Below, piece after piece: positions 1-9,137 of a stretch of 64,000 nt of DNA. The notes under the pieces were generated by a model. The model did no database searches. It was not told where the DNA came from and was given only the letters and a program-made list of their open reading frames with translations. Numbering within the stretch: position 1 is the stretch's first letter; each line of letters opens with the position of its first letter. Source of the stretch: Ketobacter sp. (GTDB lineage: Bacteria > Pseudomonadota > Gammaproteobacteria > Pseudomonadales > Ketobacteraceae); contig NZ_RCHN01000020.1 of assembly GCF_003671495.1 (NCBI RefSeq), forward strand, positions 208,805-272,804, read 5' to 3'. The position numbers and the translations under genes are program-made.

Positions 1-238
1 TCCTAATAGGCTTTTGCCTAAGTCTACACTAACCTCTTAAAGCACACTGTCAGTTAGACGGCAATCGAATCCGGGCTGCGAACTTCGACGGTATACAAAG
101 CGTCACCAATCCGGGTTTGCCCACACCGCCCGGTTCTCGTAGAATCGGACATTAAAGAGGTTGACTTATAATTTAGACAATAACTTAGAAAGCCCTGATT
201 GAGGGGCACCAGGATCATCTTTCAGAGGTTTTAACCCA
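1..238. other. Non-coding left edge / upstream region of the aldehyde dehydrogenase gene
   Basis: No credible gene is seen here. A small perfect hairpin (TAGGC tttt GCCTA, about 7-20) lacks a T-run, so it is not called a terminator. Near 161-190 there is TTGACT followed by an AT-rich stretch with TATAAT directly adjacent and TTAGAA further on. This is suggestive of a promoter for the rightward gene, but the hexamer spacing is not canonical. The leader continues to the ATG at 239, which has only a weak AGAGG-like ribosome binding site. Confidence 0.4.
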
Positions 239-1831
239 ATGACTGCACCCCAAGACATCCGTGAACCCGGACTCACCATTGCCTATAACCCGGCTACCGG
301 CGAAGAAATCGGCCAGGTTGCCAACACCGACCTGAACCAACTGCCGGAGATTTTTGCCCACGCCCGCGCCGCCCAAAAGATCTGGGCACACCGCTCCTTC
401 AAGGAACGGGCCCGCGCCCTGCATCTGATGCGGGATTACATCGTGGCCAATGCGGAAGAACTGTCCGAAGTGGTGAGCAAAAGCAATGGCAAGACCCTGG
501 TGGATGCCCTGGCCACCGAAGTGCTGCCCTGCACCCTGGCCTGTGACTGGTATGCCAAACACGCTGAAAAAGTTCTGAAAGAAAAGAAGCTGCCCATCGA
601 CAGCCCATTATTCATCAATAAGCGCACCGTCATTCAACGCAAACCCCTGGGTGTCGTTGGCATCATCAGCCCCTGGAACTATCCGCTGTCGATTCCGTTT
701 GGTGAGGTGATCATGGGCCTGATGGCGGGCAACGCCATTGTCCTGAAAGTGGCCGCCGCGACGCCCCTGGTGGGCGAAGCCATTAACCGGATAGTGGAAG
801 CCGGCAACCTGCCCAAGGGCCTGTTTCAACAGATCGTAGGCTCGGGTGGAGCAGTGTCACAGGCCTTTTTCGATAACAACATCGACAAGATATTCTTCAC
901 CGGCTCAGTACCGGTGGGCAAACAGCTGATGGAGCAGGCGGCCAAAACCCTGACCCCCCTGTCCCTGGAGCTGGGGGGCAACGACCCCATGCTGGTATTC
1001 GAAGACGCCGACCTGGAGCGCGCAGCCAACGGCGCCGCCTGGGCCGGCTTCCAGAATGCCGGGCAATCCTGCGGCGGGGTTGAGCGGGTCTATGTGCACG
1101 AGTCCGTGTATGAACCTTTCATGGACCTGATGCGGCAAAAAACGTCGGCTCTGCGCCACGGTGTTGGTCAGGGTTTTGATGTGGACATGGGCTGTCTCAC
1201 CACCCGGGGGCAATTGAATACGGTGGAGCAACATTTACAGGATGCATTGCAGAAAGGCGCCAAGATCGAAGCCCAGTCCAAGCCGGTGGGTCCGCAAAAT
1301 GGTTATTTCCATCCGGCCACGTTATTGTCCGGCACCCACAACGATATGCTGCTGGTGAACGACGAGACTTTTGGTCCCATCATTCCGGTGATGACGTTCG
1401 CCACCGAAGACGAAGCCATCCAGCTGGCCAACGAATCTCATCTGGCCCTGACCTCGTCCATCTGGTCCCGCGACCTGAAGCGGGCCAAGCGCATTGCCGC
1501 CGTACTGGAATCCGGTGTCACCACCATCAATGATCACCTGTACACCCACGGTCTGTCAGAAATGCCCTGGGGTGGTTGGAAGCATTCCGGACTGGGTCGC
1601 ACCCACGGCCATGAAGGCCTGCTGGAAATGACTCACGCCAAGGCCATCAACTGGGACATCCTGCCCATGAAACGGAATCTCTGGTGGTATCCCTTCGATG
1701 AGACCACCTATAACACCCTGTTGAAAGCCCAGCGCATGATGTACCCCCGGGATGCCAAGGAGTTGATTGGCAGCGCCCTGGGCGCAGCGCCCCAGCTGGT
1801 GAAAAAAATGATGACCCGCTGGAAGCCCTGA
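239..1831 (+). CDS. NAD(P)-dependent aldehyde dehydrogenase family protein
   Basis: This 530-residue protein has the whole aldehyde dehydrogenase fold and should oxidise an aldehyde to the acid with NAD(P)+. The cofactor region includes SPWNYPLSIPFGE and the Rossmann element FFTGSVPVGKQLM. The general base is Glu244 in LELGGNDP and the catalytic thiol is Cys278 in GQSCGGVERVYV. Beyond the usual C-terminus (WGGWKHSGLGRTHG) it has about 50 extra residues ending in KKMMTRWKP. That tail is rich in aromatic and basic residues and may touch the membrane, as in some fatty-aldehyde dehydrogenases. It stands alone on the plus strand with a terminator 13 bases after its stop. The exact substrate cannot be read from sequence; a medium- or long-chain aliphatic aldehyde is my guess. 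Confidence 0.93.
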   Translation: MTAPQDIREPGLTIAYNPATGEEIGQVANTDLNQLPEIFAHARAAQKIWAHRSFKERARALHLMRDYIVANAEELSEVVSKSNGKTLVDALATEVLPCTLACDWYAKHAEKVLKEKKLPIDSPLFINKRTVIQRKPLGVVGIISPWNYPLSIPFGEVIMGLMAGNAIVLKVAAATPLVGEAINRIVEAGNLPKGLFQQIVGSGGAVSQAFFDNNIDKIFFTGSVPVGKQLMEQAAKTLTPLSLELGGNDPMLVFEDADLERAANGAAWAGFQNAGQSCGGVERVYVHESVYEPFMDLMRQKTSALRHGVGQGFDVDMGCLTTRGQLNTVEQHLQDALQKGAKIEAQSKPVGPQNGYFHPATLLSGTHNDMLLVNDETFGPIIPVMTFATEDEAIQLANESHLALTSSIWSRDLKRAKRIAAVLESGVTTINDHLYTHGLSEMPWGGWKHSGLGRTHGHEGLLEMTHAKAINWDILPMKRNLWWYPFDETTYNTLLKAQRMMYPRDAKELIGSALGAAPQLVKKMMTRWKP

Positions 1832-1843
1832 ACCTTAGCCTAC

Positions 1844-1873
1844 AAAAAAGCCCGGTTTAACCGGGCTTTTTTT
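1844..1873. terminator. Bidirectional intrinsic terminator
   Basis: A-run, then GCCCGGTT-TAACCGGGC, then a T-run. The stem is perfect and flanked by A and T tracts, so it can end transcription of the aldehyde dehydrogenase gene rightward and of the amidase gene leftward. The T-run touches the amidase stop codon. Confidence 0.9.
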
Positions 1874-3354
1874 CAGTATCCCGCTGGCGGCTGGAAGGTG
1901 AATCCCGCCTTTTCCAGGCAACGGGCAAAGCGGATGGTGGTTTTATCCTGGTAGGCCCCGCCCATAATCTGCACGTTCACCGGCAACCCTTCTTTGGTGA
2001 CGCCCACCGGGGCGCTGGTGGCCGGAACGCCCAATACGGTCGCCGGTGCAATCCACATGAACATGTCCGTATAGTTGCGCAACTTGCCATCCACCGAAAC
2101 CTTGCGCATGAACATTTCCTGCTGCTGATGGTGGCGGAAACTGGTGGTCATGTTGTTGGGGCAAAGAATCACATCGTATTGTTCGAAGGTTTGCAGAAAT
2201 TTTTCCCGCAGGCGATAGCGCCGTTCATTGTGACGCAACCACTCCACATGGGATTGGCTGGCACCTTCCAGATAATGCTCAAACAATTTGGGCAACTGGA
2301 AACGATCGCCGAATTTCTGTAACAAAGGGGCTGCCAGGCCCATCGCCCGCCGTTCCATTTTCTTGTGGGAGGACCCCATAACGCCACCCAACAAATTCAA
2401 ATACAACGGGTAAAACGCTTTCAACTCCATGCCCATGGGTGATCCCAGGGTAACGGATACACCCTGCTGTTCCAGGCTCTGTTTCAAATCCCCGAATATG
2501 GACTGCATTTCCTGGGCGATGGGACAAAGTGGGTCTTCCATCCAGAACAACACTTTGAAATCCTGCAGCTTTCGTTGCCGGGCCGCAGGCAGTTTGAGTT
2601 GCCAACCGGGCTCCATCAGCGGTGACGGTCCGCTCACTACGTCCAGCATCAACTGCAAGTCATCCGCCGTACGCGCCATCGGGCCGGCCACGGCCAGGTC
2701 GGTTTCGCTGAGCACACCGGGCGGCCCCGGAATGTGGCCACGCAAGGAGATGATACCGTGACTGCTCTTGTGTCCGAACACACCACAGAAATGGGCCGGG
2801 GTCCTGATGGAACCGGCAATATCCGAACCCAACTCAAGTGGTGTAAAACCGGCCGCCAGCGCCGCCGCTGCACCACCGGATGAGCCACCGGGCGTACACT
2901 GCTTATTCCAGGGATTGTGGGTGGTGCCATAAACCTTGTTGTAACTCTGCAGATCCGATGCAAACAACGGCACGTTGGTTTTGCCAAACACAATGGCCCC
3001 AGCCTGCTGCAGGCGGGCAATGGCCACGGCGTTCTGTTTCGGCAAATGATCCTTGAGTGATGGCGCACCGGCCACGCAGGGCATGCCCACCACTTCAAAA
3101 GTATCCTTCACCGTGAGCGGCAGCCCGTGCAATGGACCCCAGTTTTCACCTTCACGTCGTGCCTTGTCAGCAGCGTCCGCCCGGGCCCGGGCCGCGGAAT
3201 AATCGGTGGCGACCACTGCATTCAACTGCGGATTCAAACGTTCAATGCGCTTGATGTAGTAGTCCAGCAATTGCCGACTGCTCAACGTGCCGTCCTTCAT
3301 CATCAGCAGCAATTGTTTAGCGCTCTGGTAGGCCCATTCTGTGCTCACATGCAT
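1873..3354 (-). CDS. Amidase (amidase-signature family)
   Basis: The 493-residue protein belongs to the amidase-signature hydrolases, which cleave carboxamides with a Lys-cisSer-Ser triad. The Lys lies in LTVKDTFEV, the glycine-serine stretch is TPGGSSGGAAAALA, and the nucleophile region is LGSDIAGSIRTPAHFCG. No GatB or GatC partner is nearby and the C-terminal half differs from GatA, so a stand-alone amide hydrolase is likelier than the tRNA amidotransferase subunit. I place the start at the ATG at 3354. An in-frame TTG at 3414 overlaps the stop of the upstream HTH gene, and a GTG at 3348 has a well-spaced AGGGG. It probably lies in one transcription unit with the HTH protein and the ABC exporter. 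Confidence 0.85.
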   Translation of the reverse strand: MHVSTEWAYQSAKQLLLMMKDGTLSSRQLLDYYIKRIERLNPQLNAVVATDYSAARARADAADKARREGENWGPLHGLPLTVKDTFEVVGMPCVAGAPSLKDHLPKQNAVAIARLQQAGAIVFGKTNVPLFASDLQSYNKVYGTTHNPWNKQCTPGGSSGGAAAALAAGFTPLELGSDIAGSIRTPAHFCGVFGHKSSHGIISLRGHIPGPPGVLSETDLAVAGPMARTADDLQLMLDVVSGPSPLMEPGWQLKLPAARQRKLQDFKVLFWMEDPLCPIAQEMQSIFGDLKQSLEQQGVSVTLGSPMGMELKAFYPLYLNLLGGVMGSSHKKMERRAMGLAAPLLQKFGDRFQLPKLFEHYLEGASQSHVEWLRHNERRYRLREKFLQTFEQYDVILCPNNMTTSFRHHQQQEMFMRKVSVDGKLRNYTDMFMWIAPATVLGVPATSAPVGVTKEGLPVNVQIMGGAYQDKTTIRFARCLEKAGFTFQPPAGY

Positions 3355-3410
3355 CCCCTGTTTTCGTCTGCTTGTTTCAGCCACTGAGATTACCCCAGCC
3401 GCGTTTAAAT

Positions 3411-4166
3411 TCAACCGGGAAACACTTTCTTGGTGCCCGGTCTACGGTGGCGCAGGAAAAACTCCAATTCCCAGGGACGCATGGCCAGCACCAGGCTGGT
3501 GCCATAGCGATCCGCCAGGGGCTGAGCCAGATCCTCCTGATGCAGGCGCCGAAAGTCCATCGCCAAACGCTCCATCTTCTGCTGCATGATGCGGTTGGAG
3601 GCCGGCGTCAACATGCCGGTGACAAACAGGCGAATTTCACCCGCACCATTGAACCGGCTTTGAAAAAAGTCCTGCTGCACCTGGGTTTCAAAAAAACGCT
3701 GTATGGGGCCGTTCTTCTGCCATTGAAAGTCAGTGGTGATCAGCGGCTTGATGCGGTTGCCCGGCAACAGATCGATCATTTTCATGCGATCCAGTTGCGC
3801 CAGGTTCTGAATCATCTCAGCCTCGCTAAAATCATAGGCCCTGATGATGTCGTCAAAACTCCAGCGATTGAGCGCCGACACCGCAATGATCAACAGTTTC
3901 TCGTCCTCTACCAACTGCTGCTCCTGCTCCAGGGACAGTTGACTGATCCTGCGCTGCTGCTCCACCCGCCGCGCCAGGTCACTGATTTCGATACCAGCGT
4001 ATTCGCACACGGCATCCAGGCGTTTGAGGGAAAACTGCTTCTCCGAAAACAGACGCTTCACACTGGCCAGGGACATATCCAGATGCTCTGCCACCTGACG
4101 GTAAGTGATGGACTGCTCCTTCAACACCTGCTTCAAGGCATCAACCAATGCCGTAGTCTGGGCCAT
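3411..4166 (-). CDS. Cro/C1-type helix-turn-helix transcriptional regulator
   Basis: The N-terminus (251 residues in all) carries an XRE-type helix-turn-helix: ALKQVLKEQSITYRQVAEHL followed by the recognition helix region MSLASVKRLFSEKQFSL. The remaining 180 residues look like a winged-helix or effector region (IIAVSALNRWSFDDIIRAY) that I cannot assign. The ATG at 4166 has GGGGAG nine bases upstream and lies 5 bases past the stop of the ABC exporter, so the two genes are almost certainly co-transcribed. Homologues are common in gammaproteobacteria as uncharacterised HTH proteins. Control of its own operon is an inference from position only. Confidence 0.8.
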   Translation of the reverse strand: MAQTTALVDALKQVLKEQSITYRQVAEHLDMSLASVKRLFSEKQFSLKRLDAVCEYAGIEISDLARRVEQQRRISQLSLEQEQQLVEDEKLLIIAVSALNRWSFDDIIRAYDFSEAEMIQNLAQLDRMKMIDLLPGNRIKPLITTDFQWQKNGPIQRFFETQVQQDFFQSRFNGAGEIRLFVTGMLTPASNRIMQQKMERLAMDFRRLHQEDLAQPLADRYGTSLVLAMRPWELEFFLRHRRPGTKKVFPG

Positions 4167-4171
4167 TTTGC

Positions 4172-5971
4172 CTACTCCCCTTCCATTTGCATCTGAGCCT
4201 GCCACATGGCGGCGTAGCGACCGGCGTGTTGCAGCAGATCCCGATGGCTACCCCGTTCTACAATGTGCCCGTCTTCCAGCACAATGATCTCATCGCACTC
4301 CACCACGGTGGAAAGCCGGTGGGCGATGATCAGCGTGGTGTGATCACGGGCAATGGTTTGCAACGAACGGTTGATGCCCTGTTCGGTGCGGGAATCCAGG
4401 GATGACGTGGCTTCATCAAACAGGAAGATGCGCGGCCGTTTGAGCAGGGCACGGGCAATGGCGATGCGTTGCTTTTCACCCCCGGAGACTTTCAGGCCCC
4501 GCTCCCCCACCACCGTCTGGTAGCCTTTTGGCAACTTGTCGATGAACTCCGTCAGCATGGCGTGTTGCGCCGCATCCTGTATTTCCTGGTCGGTTGCGTC
4601 CGGACGCCCGTAACGGATGTTTTCCCACAGGGTGTCGTTGAACAGAACGGTATCCTGGGGCACCACAGCGATGGCCCCCCGCAGACTGTCCTGGGTCAGG
4701 TTCACCAGATCGTGGCCACCAATGGAAATGCGGCCACTGCCGGCCTCGTAAAAGCGAAACAGCAGGCGCGCGATAGTGGACTTGCCGGCCCCGCTGGGCC
4801 CGACGATAGCCACTTTCTTGCCCGCCGGCACCTGAAACGAAACCTGCTTGAGGATGGGTCGCTCTGGATGATAGGCAAAACTGACGTTGTGAAACTCGAT
4901 GCCGTCCGCGGTGGCCGGCAAATCCTGCGCACCGGCGGCATCCATGATGGCCGGGCGCAGCTCCAGGATATCAAACATGCCCTCCACATCGGCCAGCGCT
5001 CGTTTCATCTCGCGATACACAAACCCCAGGGCATTGAGGGGAATGAACACCTGAATCATCAGCGCATTGATCATCGCCAGGTCGCCGAGGGTCATCACCC
5101 CGTCCTTCACCTGATGAGCCGCAATCAACATCATCAGAGTAATGGTTGCGGCGATGATCAGCGCCTGGCCGGAGTTCAACGCGGCCAGGCTCAGGTGATT
5201 CTTGACCTTGGCCTGTTCCCGCTCCAGTAGATTATGGGCGTAAAGGCGTGCCTCGTAGGATTCGTTATTGAAGTATTTGACGGTTTCGTAGTTCAGCAGG
5301 CTATCAATGGCGCGGGTGTTGGCCTGGCTGTCCTTCAGGTTCGCTTCCCGGACATATGCGGTGCGCCAGTTGGTCACCACCACCGAAAACACGATATAGA
5401 CCAGCACCGCGAACAAGGTGATCCACACGAAAACAAAATCAAACTGCAGGGCAAAGATCCCCACCACCAAAGCCACTTCCACCAGGATGGGTACCACACT
5501 GAACACCAGTGAACGCAACAGAAACGATACGCCGCTGGTACCCCGCTCGATATCCCGGGACAAGCCCCCGGTTTTGCGACTGAGGTGATATTCCAGATCC
5601 AGACGATGCAGGTGCTCGAACACCCGCAGCCCCAGGCGGGACAGCGTGCGCTCGGCCACCCGGCCAAACACAGCATCCCTCAATTCCCCAAACGCCACAC
5701 TGCTGAAACGCAGCAGGCCATAGGCCAGCAACATCGCCACCGGCACCACCACCGCCTGCATCCCCGCCTCCTGCAGCAACGATGCATCCAGGGAATCCAC
5801 AATGTATTTGAGGGAAACCGGCACTCCCACATTGGCCAGTTTGGCGATGATCAATAAGGTCAGGGCCAGCCCTACCCGGGCTCGGAACTGCCACAGGTAC
5901 GGCAGCAACTTACCCAGCACTTTCCAATCCACCTGCCCCCGCTGTGCGTTGCCGTACATCATGTCATGCAT
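4172..5971 (-). CDS. Atm1/HMT1-type ABC exporter (fused permease and ATPase)
   Basis: This 599-residue half-transporter has an N-terminal six-helix exporter domain (about residues 30-320) and a C-terminal ATPase. Walker A is GPSGAGKSTIARLL, the signature is VSGGEKQRIAIARALL, Walker B is IFLFDEATSSLD, and the H-loop lies in LIIAHRLSTV. The sequence resembles bacterial Atm1-like proteins (for example NaAtm1), which work as homodimers in the inner membrane and export glutathione or polysulfide conjugates, including metal-bound thiols. It has the length expected for that family. It is the first gene of a leftward unit with the HTH protein and the amidase. The substrate is inferred from the family, not from sequence. 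Confidence 0.9.
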   Translation of the reverse strand: MHDMMYGNAQRGQVDWKVLGKLLPYLWQFRARVGLALTLLIIAKLANVGVPVSLKYIVDSLDASLLQEAGMQAVVVPVAMLLAYGLLRFSSVAFGELRDAVFGRVAERTLSRLGLRVFEHLHRLDLEYHLSRKTGGLSRDIERGTSGVSFLLRSLVFSVVPILVEVALVVGIFALQFDFVFVWITLFAVLVYIVFSVVVTNWRTAYVREANLKDSQANTRAIDSLLNYETVKYFNNESYEARLYAHNLLEREQAKVKNHLSLAALNSGQALIIAATITLMMLIAAHQVKDGVMTLGDLAMINALMIQVFIPLNALGFVYREMKRALADVEGMFDILELRPAIMDAAGAQDLPATADGIEFHNVSFAYHPERPILKQVSFQVPAGKKVAIVGPSGAGKSTIARLLFRFYEAGSGRISIGGHDLVNLTQDSLRGAIAVVPQDTVLFNDTLWENIRYGRPDATDQEIQDAAQHAMLTEFIDKLPKGYQTVVGERGLKVSGGEKQRIAIARALLKRPRIFLFDEATSSLDSRTEQGINRSLQTIARDHTTLIIAHRLSTVVECDEIIVLEDGHIVERGSHRDLLQHAGRYAAMWQAQMQMEGE

Positions 5972-6050
5972 ACGTTAACCCCGGTTTCCCCAACAGGACA
6001 TTCCTGATATAAAACGGAAAGAGTTCGTTTCAGTATGGATTGCAATCGCC

Positions 6051-6758
6051 ATGACCTCCAGAATCGGCATTATCAAAACCGGCACCACCCACCCCAGACT
6101 GCGCAGCATTTTCGGGGATTTTGAATCCTGGTTTCAGGACAGCGTGGGCCACGGGCACTTTACTACATATGACGTGGCGGGTGGAGCCAAGCCACCGTCC
6201 CTGCATGAGTGCGATGGCTACATCATTACCGGCTCCCCTGCCATGGTGACGGAGCAACTGCCCTGGAGTGAAAGCCTGAAGCCCTGGATACAACAGATTG
6301 TGGCTGAGGGTCGGCCATTGCTGGCGGTCTGTTACGGGCATCAACTGCTGGCAGACGCTCTCGGTGGCGAAGCTGGCTGGCACCCCAAAGGCCGGGAAAT
6401 CGGCACGGTCACCATCAAGCTCACCGCCTCCGGCAAGGAAGATCCACTGCTGGGTGGCTTACCGGAAACCTTCCTGGCCCAGGTCACCCATGCCCAAAGC
6501 GCCCTGGTGCTGCCCCCTGACGCCACTCTGCTGGCCAGCAATCGCTATGAACCCCATCAGGCTTTTCGGGTGGGTGAGCGGGCCTGGGGTGTCCAGTTTC
6601 ACCCGGAATTCACGGCGGACATCATGCGCGGCTATATTTTCGAAGCCTATGAAAAATTACTGGCGGCAAACATGCCGGTACGCAAGCTGTTGGCCGGGGT
6701 ACAGCACGCCGACGCTAACCAGCATCTGATACAGCGCTTCGTGGATTTGTGCGAATAG
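6051..6758 (+). CDS. Class I glutamine amidotransferase-like protein (GMP synthase-like domain)
   Basis: The 235-residue protein is a free-standing class I glutaminase domain. The nucleophile elbow is PLLAVCYGHQLLADALGG, with Cys in VCYGHQ, and the His-Glu pair sits in GVQFHPEF near the C-terminus. Such solo domains (YfeJ/GuaA-like) hydrolyse glutamine or related gamma-glutamyl compounds. No synthetase partner is adjacent. The gene diverges from the ABC exporter (79 bases between starts) and converges on endonuclease V. Members of this family near thiol exporters may act on gamma-glutamyl substrates, but that is speculation. Confidence 0.87.
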   Translation: MTSRIGIIKTGTTHPRLRSIFGDFESWFQDSVGHGHFTTYDVAGGAKPPSLHECDGYIITGSPAMVTEQLPWSESLKPWIQQIVAEGRPLLAVCYGHQLLADALGGEAGWHPKGREIGTVTIKLTASGKEDPLLGGLPETFLAQVTHAQSALVLPPDATLLASNRYEPHQAFRVGERAWGVQFHPEFTADIMRGYIFEAYEKLLAANMPVRKLLAGVQHADANQHLIQRFVDLCE

Positions 6759-6772
6759 TATATGGGGTCGGG

Positions 6773-7429
6773 TTATTTCAGATTCGACGCCAGATGATGG
6801 GCCTGGCGCGTGGTTTCCGGCAACTTATAACGGGTGACGCAGTGCATTACCCAATGAACCGCTGACGCAAGGCTGACGCGATGCCCGGGCGACACATACA
6901 GGGGCTTCACTCCCCGGCGGCTGCGCAATACTGCGCCCACTGTTTCCCCTTTGTCCTGCAATGGCACCCAGGCCCCCCGCTCATCCGGCGGTTCGACGTG
7001 CTGCCCCACCAACCGGGTCTTGCCCACGCCAATGGCAGGCAGATCGAGCCAGACCCCCAGATGACAGGCAATACCAAAACGGCGCGGGTGTGCTGTTCCT
7101 TGCCCATCACACAAGATCAGGTCTGGCCGGGTCTTCAATTGCTCAAACGCTTGCAGGATGGCAGGCATTTCCCGAAAGGACAGCAAACCGGGGATATAAG
7201 GATAGGACGTGGGGATCTTGACCAGAGCGGAATCCACCGGTTGCAGATCTGACGCATTCAGCACCACGATGGCCGCCCGGGTGACGCTACCCGCCTGCTC
7301 GAAGCCGACGTCCACACCGGCCACCGTGGTCACCGGTCCAAACTGATCCTCAGTCACCACCCGTTGCCGCCATTGGTGCTGTACCTGGATGGCCTGTTTC
7401 GGTGTGAGATCCCAAGCATGATGCTGCAT
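6773..7429 (-). CDS. nfi: Endonuclease V (deoxyinosine 3'-endonuclease)
   Basis: The 218-residue protein matches endonuclease V, which nicks DNA one nucleotide 3' of deoxyinosine left by adenine deamination. Metal ligands are Asp40 in VAGVDVGF, Glu87 in LLSFREMP and Asp108 in LILCDGQG, equivalent to E. coli Asp35, Glu89 and Asp110. The wedge motif [11 protein letters not shown] is complete. Length is usual for the family. The gene ends 14 bases from the convergent GATase gene. The start at 7429 is followed by conserved sequence ([11 protein letters not shown]). Confidence 0.95.
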   Translation of the reverse strand: MQHHAWDLTPKQAIQVQHQWRQRVVTEDQFGPVTTVAGVDVGFEQAGSVTRAAIVVLNASDLQPVDSALVKIPTSYPYIPGLLSFREMPAILQAFEQLKTRPDLILCDGQGTAHPRRFGIACHLGVWLDLPAIGVGKTRLVGQHVEPPDERGAWVPLQDKGETVGAVLRSRRGVKPLYVSPGHRVSLASAVHWVMHCVTRYKLPETTRQAHHLASNLK

Positions 7430-7476
7430 GACTGTCCCGCCACTCCCTCGCCAAGGCGCCTATAAAAAGCGCCCAT

Positions 7477-7506
7477 AAAAAAAGCAGGCCTAAGCCTGCT
7501 TTTTTG
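7477..7506. terminator. Intrinsic terminator downstream of tRNA-Glu
   Basis: AAGCAGGC-CTAA-GCCTGCTT stem with an A-run on the left and a T-run on the right. Reading leftward it lies just past the 3' end of the tRNA and should end its transcript. Confidence 0.88.
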
Positions 7507-7514
7507 TCGAATAG

Positions 7515-7590
7515 TGGCGTCCCCTAGGGGACTCGAACCCCTGTTACCGCCGTGAAAGGGCGGTGTCCTAGGCCACTAGACGAAGGGGAC
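7515..7590 (-). tRNA. tRNA-Glu (anticodon UUC)
   Basis: The 76-nt cloverleaf on the minus strand has the acceptor stem GTCCCCT/AGGGGAC, discriminator G and an encoded CCA. The anticodon stem CCGCC/GGCGG encloses the loop CTTTCAC, which gives anticodon TTC (UUC, Glu). The T-arm GGGG-TTCGAGT-CCCC is standard. A strong promoter lies upstream and a terminator downstream, so it is a single-gene unit. Confidence 0.97.
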
Positions 7591-7623
7591 GCATCGAACA
7601 CTTCGCTGTGTGTTGAGGCGCGC

Positions 7624-7652
7624 ATTTTATGGACGAACCCCAACCCCGTCAA
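7624..7652 (-). promoter_or_regulatory. Sigma-70 promoter of tRNA-Glu
   Basis: Reading leftward: TTGACG (7652-7647), a 17-base spacer, TAAAAT (7629-7624), then a GC-rich discriminator GCGCGCC. This is near consensus and sits about 35 bases before the mature tRNA 5' end. GC-rich discriminators are typical of promoters under stringent control; applying that here is an inference. Confidence 0.85.
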
Positions 7653-7858
7653 GACATTTTTTTGAAATAATTCATCACCCTCCGTGATGTCGACCTGCGG
7701 CTGCCACCCCTCAAAGCAGGCTCCTTCCATACCGTGCAGACACAGTGTGACCCAACGGTCCGTCATAACAAACCCGGTTCTTGGAACAGATGGTTACACC
7801 TGTGGAGCCCAGGGCGCCCATGGTTTAATCTGGCTGCAAATAACAACAGGATACAGCC

Positions 7859-8170
7859 ATGTCTGAAGCCCAAGAATTTGATTCCTTTGCCGCCTTTTAC
7901 CCTTTCTATTTGGCCGAACACAACAACGTGACCTGTCGCCGGCTGCATTTTGTGGGCAGCACCCTGGTACTGGCCTTGCTGGCATTCGTGGTCACCACCG
8001 CTCAGTGGACATTTCTGCTGCTGTTACCCGTGGTGGGTTATGGCTTCGCCTGGGTGGGACATTTTTTCTTTGAGAAGAACAAGCCCGCCACCTTCACCTA
8101 CCCCTGGTACAGTTTTATGGGCGACTGGGTAATGTACAAAGACATGCTGACCGGAAAAATTCGCTTTTAG
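7859..8170 (+). CDS. DUF962 (Mpo1-like) small membrane protein
   Basis: This 103-residue protein belongs to the DUF962/Mpo1-like family. It has the typical FAAFYPFYLAEHNNVTCRRLHF start, two hydrophobic segments (LVLALLAFVV and TFLLLLPVVGYGFAWVGHFF), and ends with FTYPWYSFMGDWVMYKDMLTG. Conserved histidines (AEHNN, RRLHF, VGHFF) recall the iron site of yeast Mpo1, a 2-hydroxy fatty acid dioxygenase. Activity of the short bacterial members is largely unknown. The ATG has AGGA eight bases upstream. It is monocistronic. Confidence 0.88.
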   Translation: MSEAQEFDSFAAFYPFYLAEHNNVTCRRLHFVGSTLVLALLAFVVTTAQWTFLLLLPVVGYGFAWVGHFFFEKNKPATFTYPWYSFMGDWVMYKDMLTGKIRF

Positions 8171-8344
8171 ATCACCCTAAGTGGATTTGGCCCCGGGCTC
8201 ACAAAGAGCCCGGCGTGGATCGGCCCGCGCTATCCCCTGCCCTCCAAAACGCGCCGGCCACAACAAGCGCCGGGCAGTAAGCCCTGCATCCGGAATTTAG
8301 GTCTACACTTAATAAAATAGGATGGCCAGCCGGCAGGGATAACC
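8171..8344. other. Intergenic region with GC-rich hairpin
   Basis: A perfect 8-bp stem, CCGGGCTC-acaaa-GAGCCCGG (8193-8213), follows the DUF962 gene. No T-run follows, so intrinsic termination is doubtful. The rest precedes the next plus-strand gene and shows no clear promoter. Confidence 0.5.
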
Positions 8345-9112
8345 ATGTCTACAGAACTTATTATCATTTTGTCCATTGTGGGCGGTGCCGGGCTGATTGG
8401 TTTGTTTTACATCAGCCACAGCATCGAGAAACAGCGTCGGCAGCGGGCATTGCTGATTGCCAATCTGTCGGACCATGCCTTCCGTTTGCAGCGCATCCTG
8501 GATTCTGTTCCTGCAGCCTACACCGGAAAGGACATCCAGCTCCTGCTCCTGGGACAGATCAAAAAGCGGATGGAGCGACTCAAGGATCTCGCCCCGGGCA
8601 ATGAGAAATTCCACAAAAAACTGGAATCCACCAACGCGCAGATCGCCGAAGTGACCGGCGCGACCACACCCCAAACCAAGCCCCAGCTCAAATGCCCGGA
8701 AGAAGCCAATGAAATCCGCACCCAACTGCAGGATCTGAGCAAAGTGATTGAAGGCTTTACCCAGAACAAGGTTATTTCGGTGGATGAGGCCCGCCGTTAC
8801 CTGAGCCAGCTGCAAAGCAGTTTTATCGACGCCAACCTGAACTACCTTTTACAGGTGGCCGAAAACACCCGGCGCGAGAACAAACCCAAGCTCGCCATCC
8901 TCAATTACGAGAAAGCACTGGCGGAAATGAAGAAACGCAACCAGAAAGGGGCCTACGATGAACGCATGGCACAGATCGGCGCCATCATTAACGAGCTGAA
9001 GATTGAAGCCGGCCACCAGGTGGAGGAAGACACCACGGAGAACAATGAGCTGACCCAGGCCATGGACGAAATGATTGAAGAGGAAGACGCCTGGAAGAAG
9101 AAATACTTCTGA
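8345..9112 (+). CDS. Membrane-anchored coiled-coil protein of unknown function
   Basis: I do not recognise a named family. The 255-residue protein has one N-terminal membrane segment (LIIILSIVGGAGLIGLFYI), then a long charged alpha-helical region facing the cytoplasm (basic HSIEKQRRQR follows the helix). It includes a possible TPR-like pair around LLQVAENTRRENKPKLAILN and an acidic tail (MIEEEDAWKKKYF). The composition suggests a scaffold or a protein-interaction module. It is monocistronic, between the DUF962 gene and the convergent ohrR-type gene. Confidence 0.75.
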   Translation: MSTELIIILSIVGGAGLIGLFYISHSIEKQRRQRALLIANLSDHAFRLQRILDSVPAAYTGKDIQLLLLGQIKKRMERLKDLAPGNEKFHKKLESTNAQIAEVTGATTPQTKPQLKCPEEANEIRTQLQDLSKVIEGFTQNKVISVDEARRYLSQLQSSFIDANLNYLLQVAENTRRENKPKLAILNYEKALAEMKKRNQKGAYDERMAQIGAIINELKIEAGHQVEEDTTENNELTQAMDEMIEEEDAWKKKYF

Positions 9113-9137
9113 AGCGCCAGTAGCCGGACCAGGTTAT

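Noticed and set aside
8193..8213. Intrinsic terminator after the DUF962 gene
   Set aside because: The stem is good, but there is no T-run on either side.
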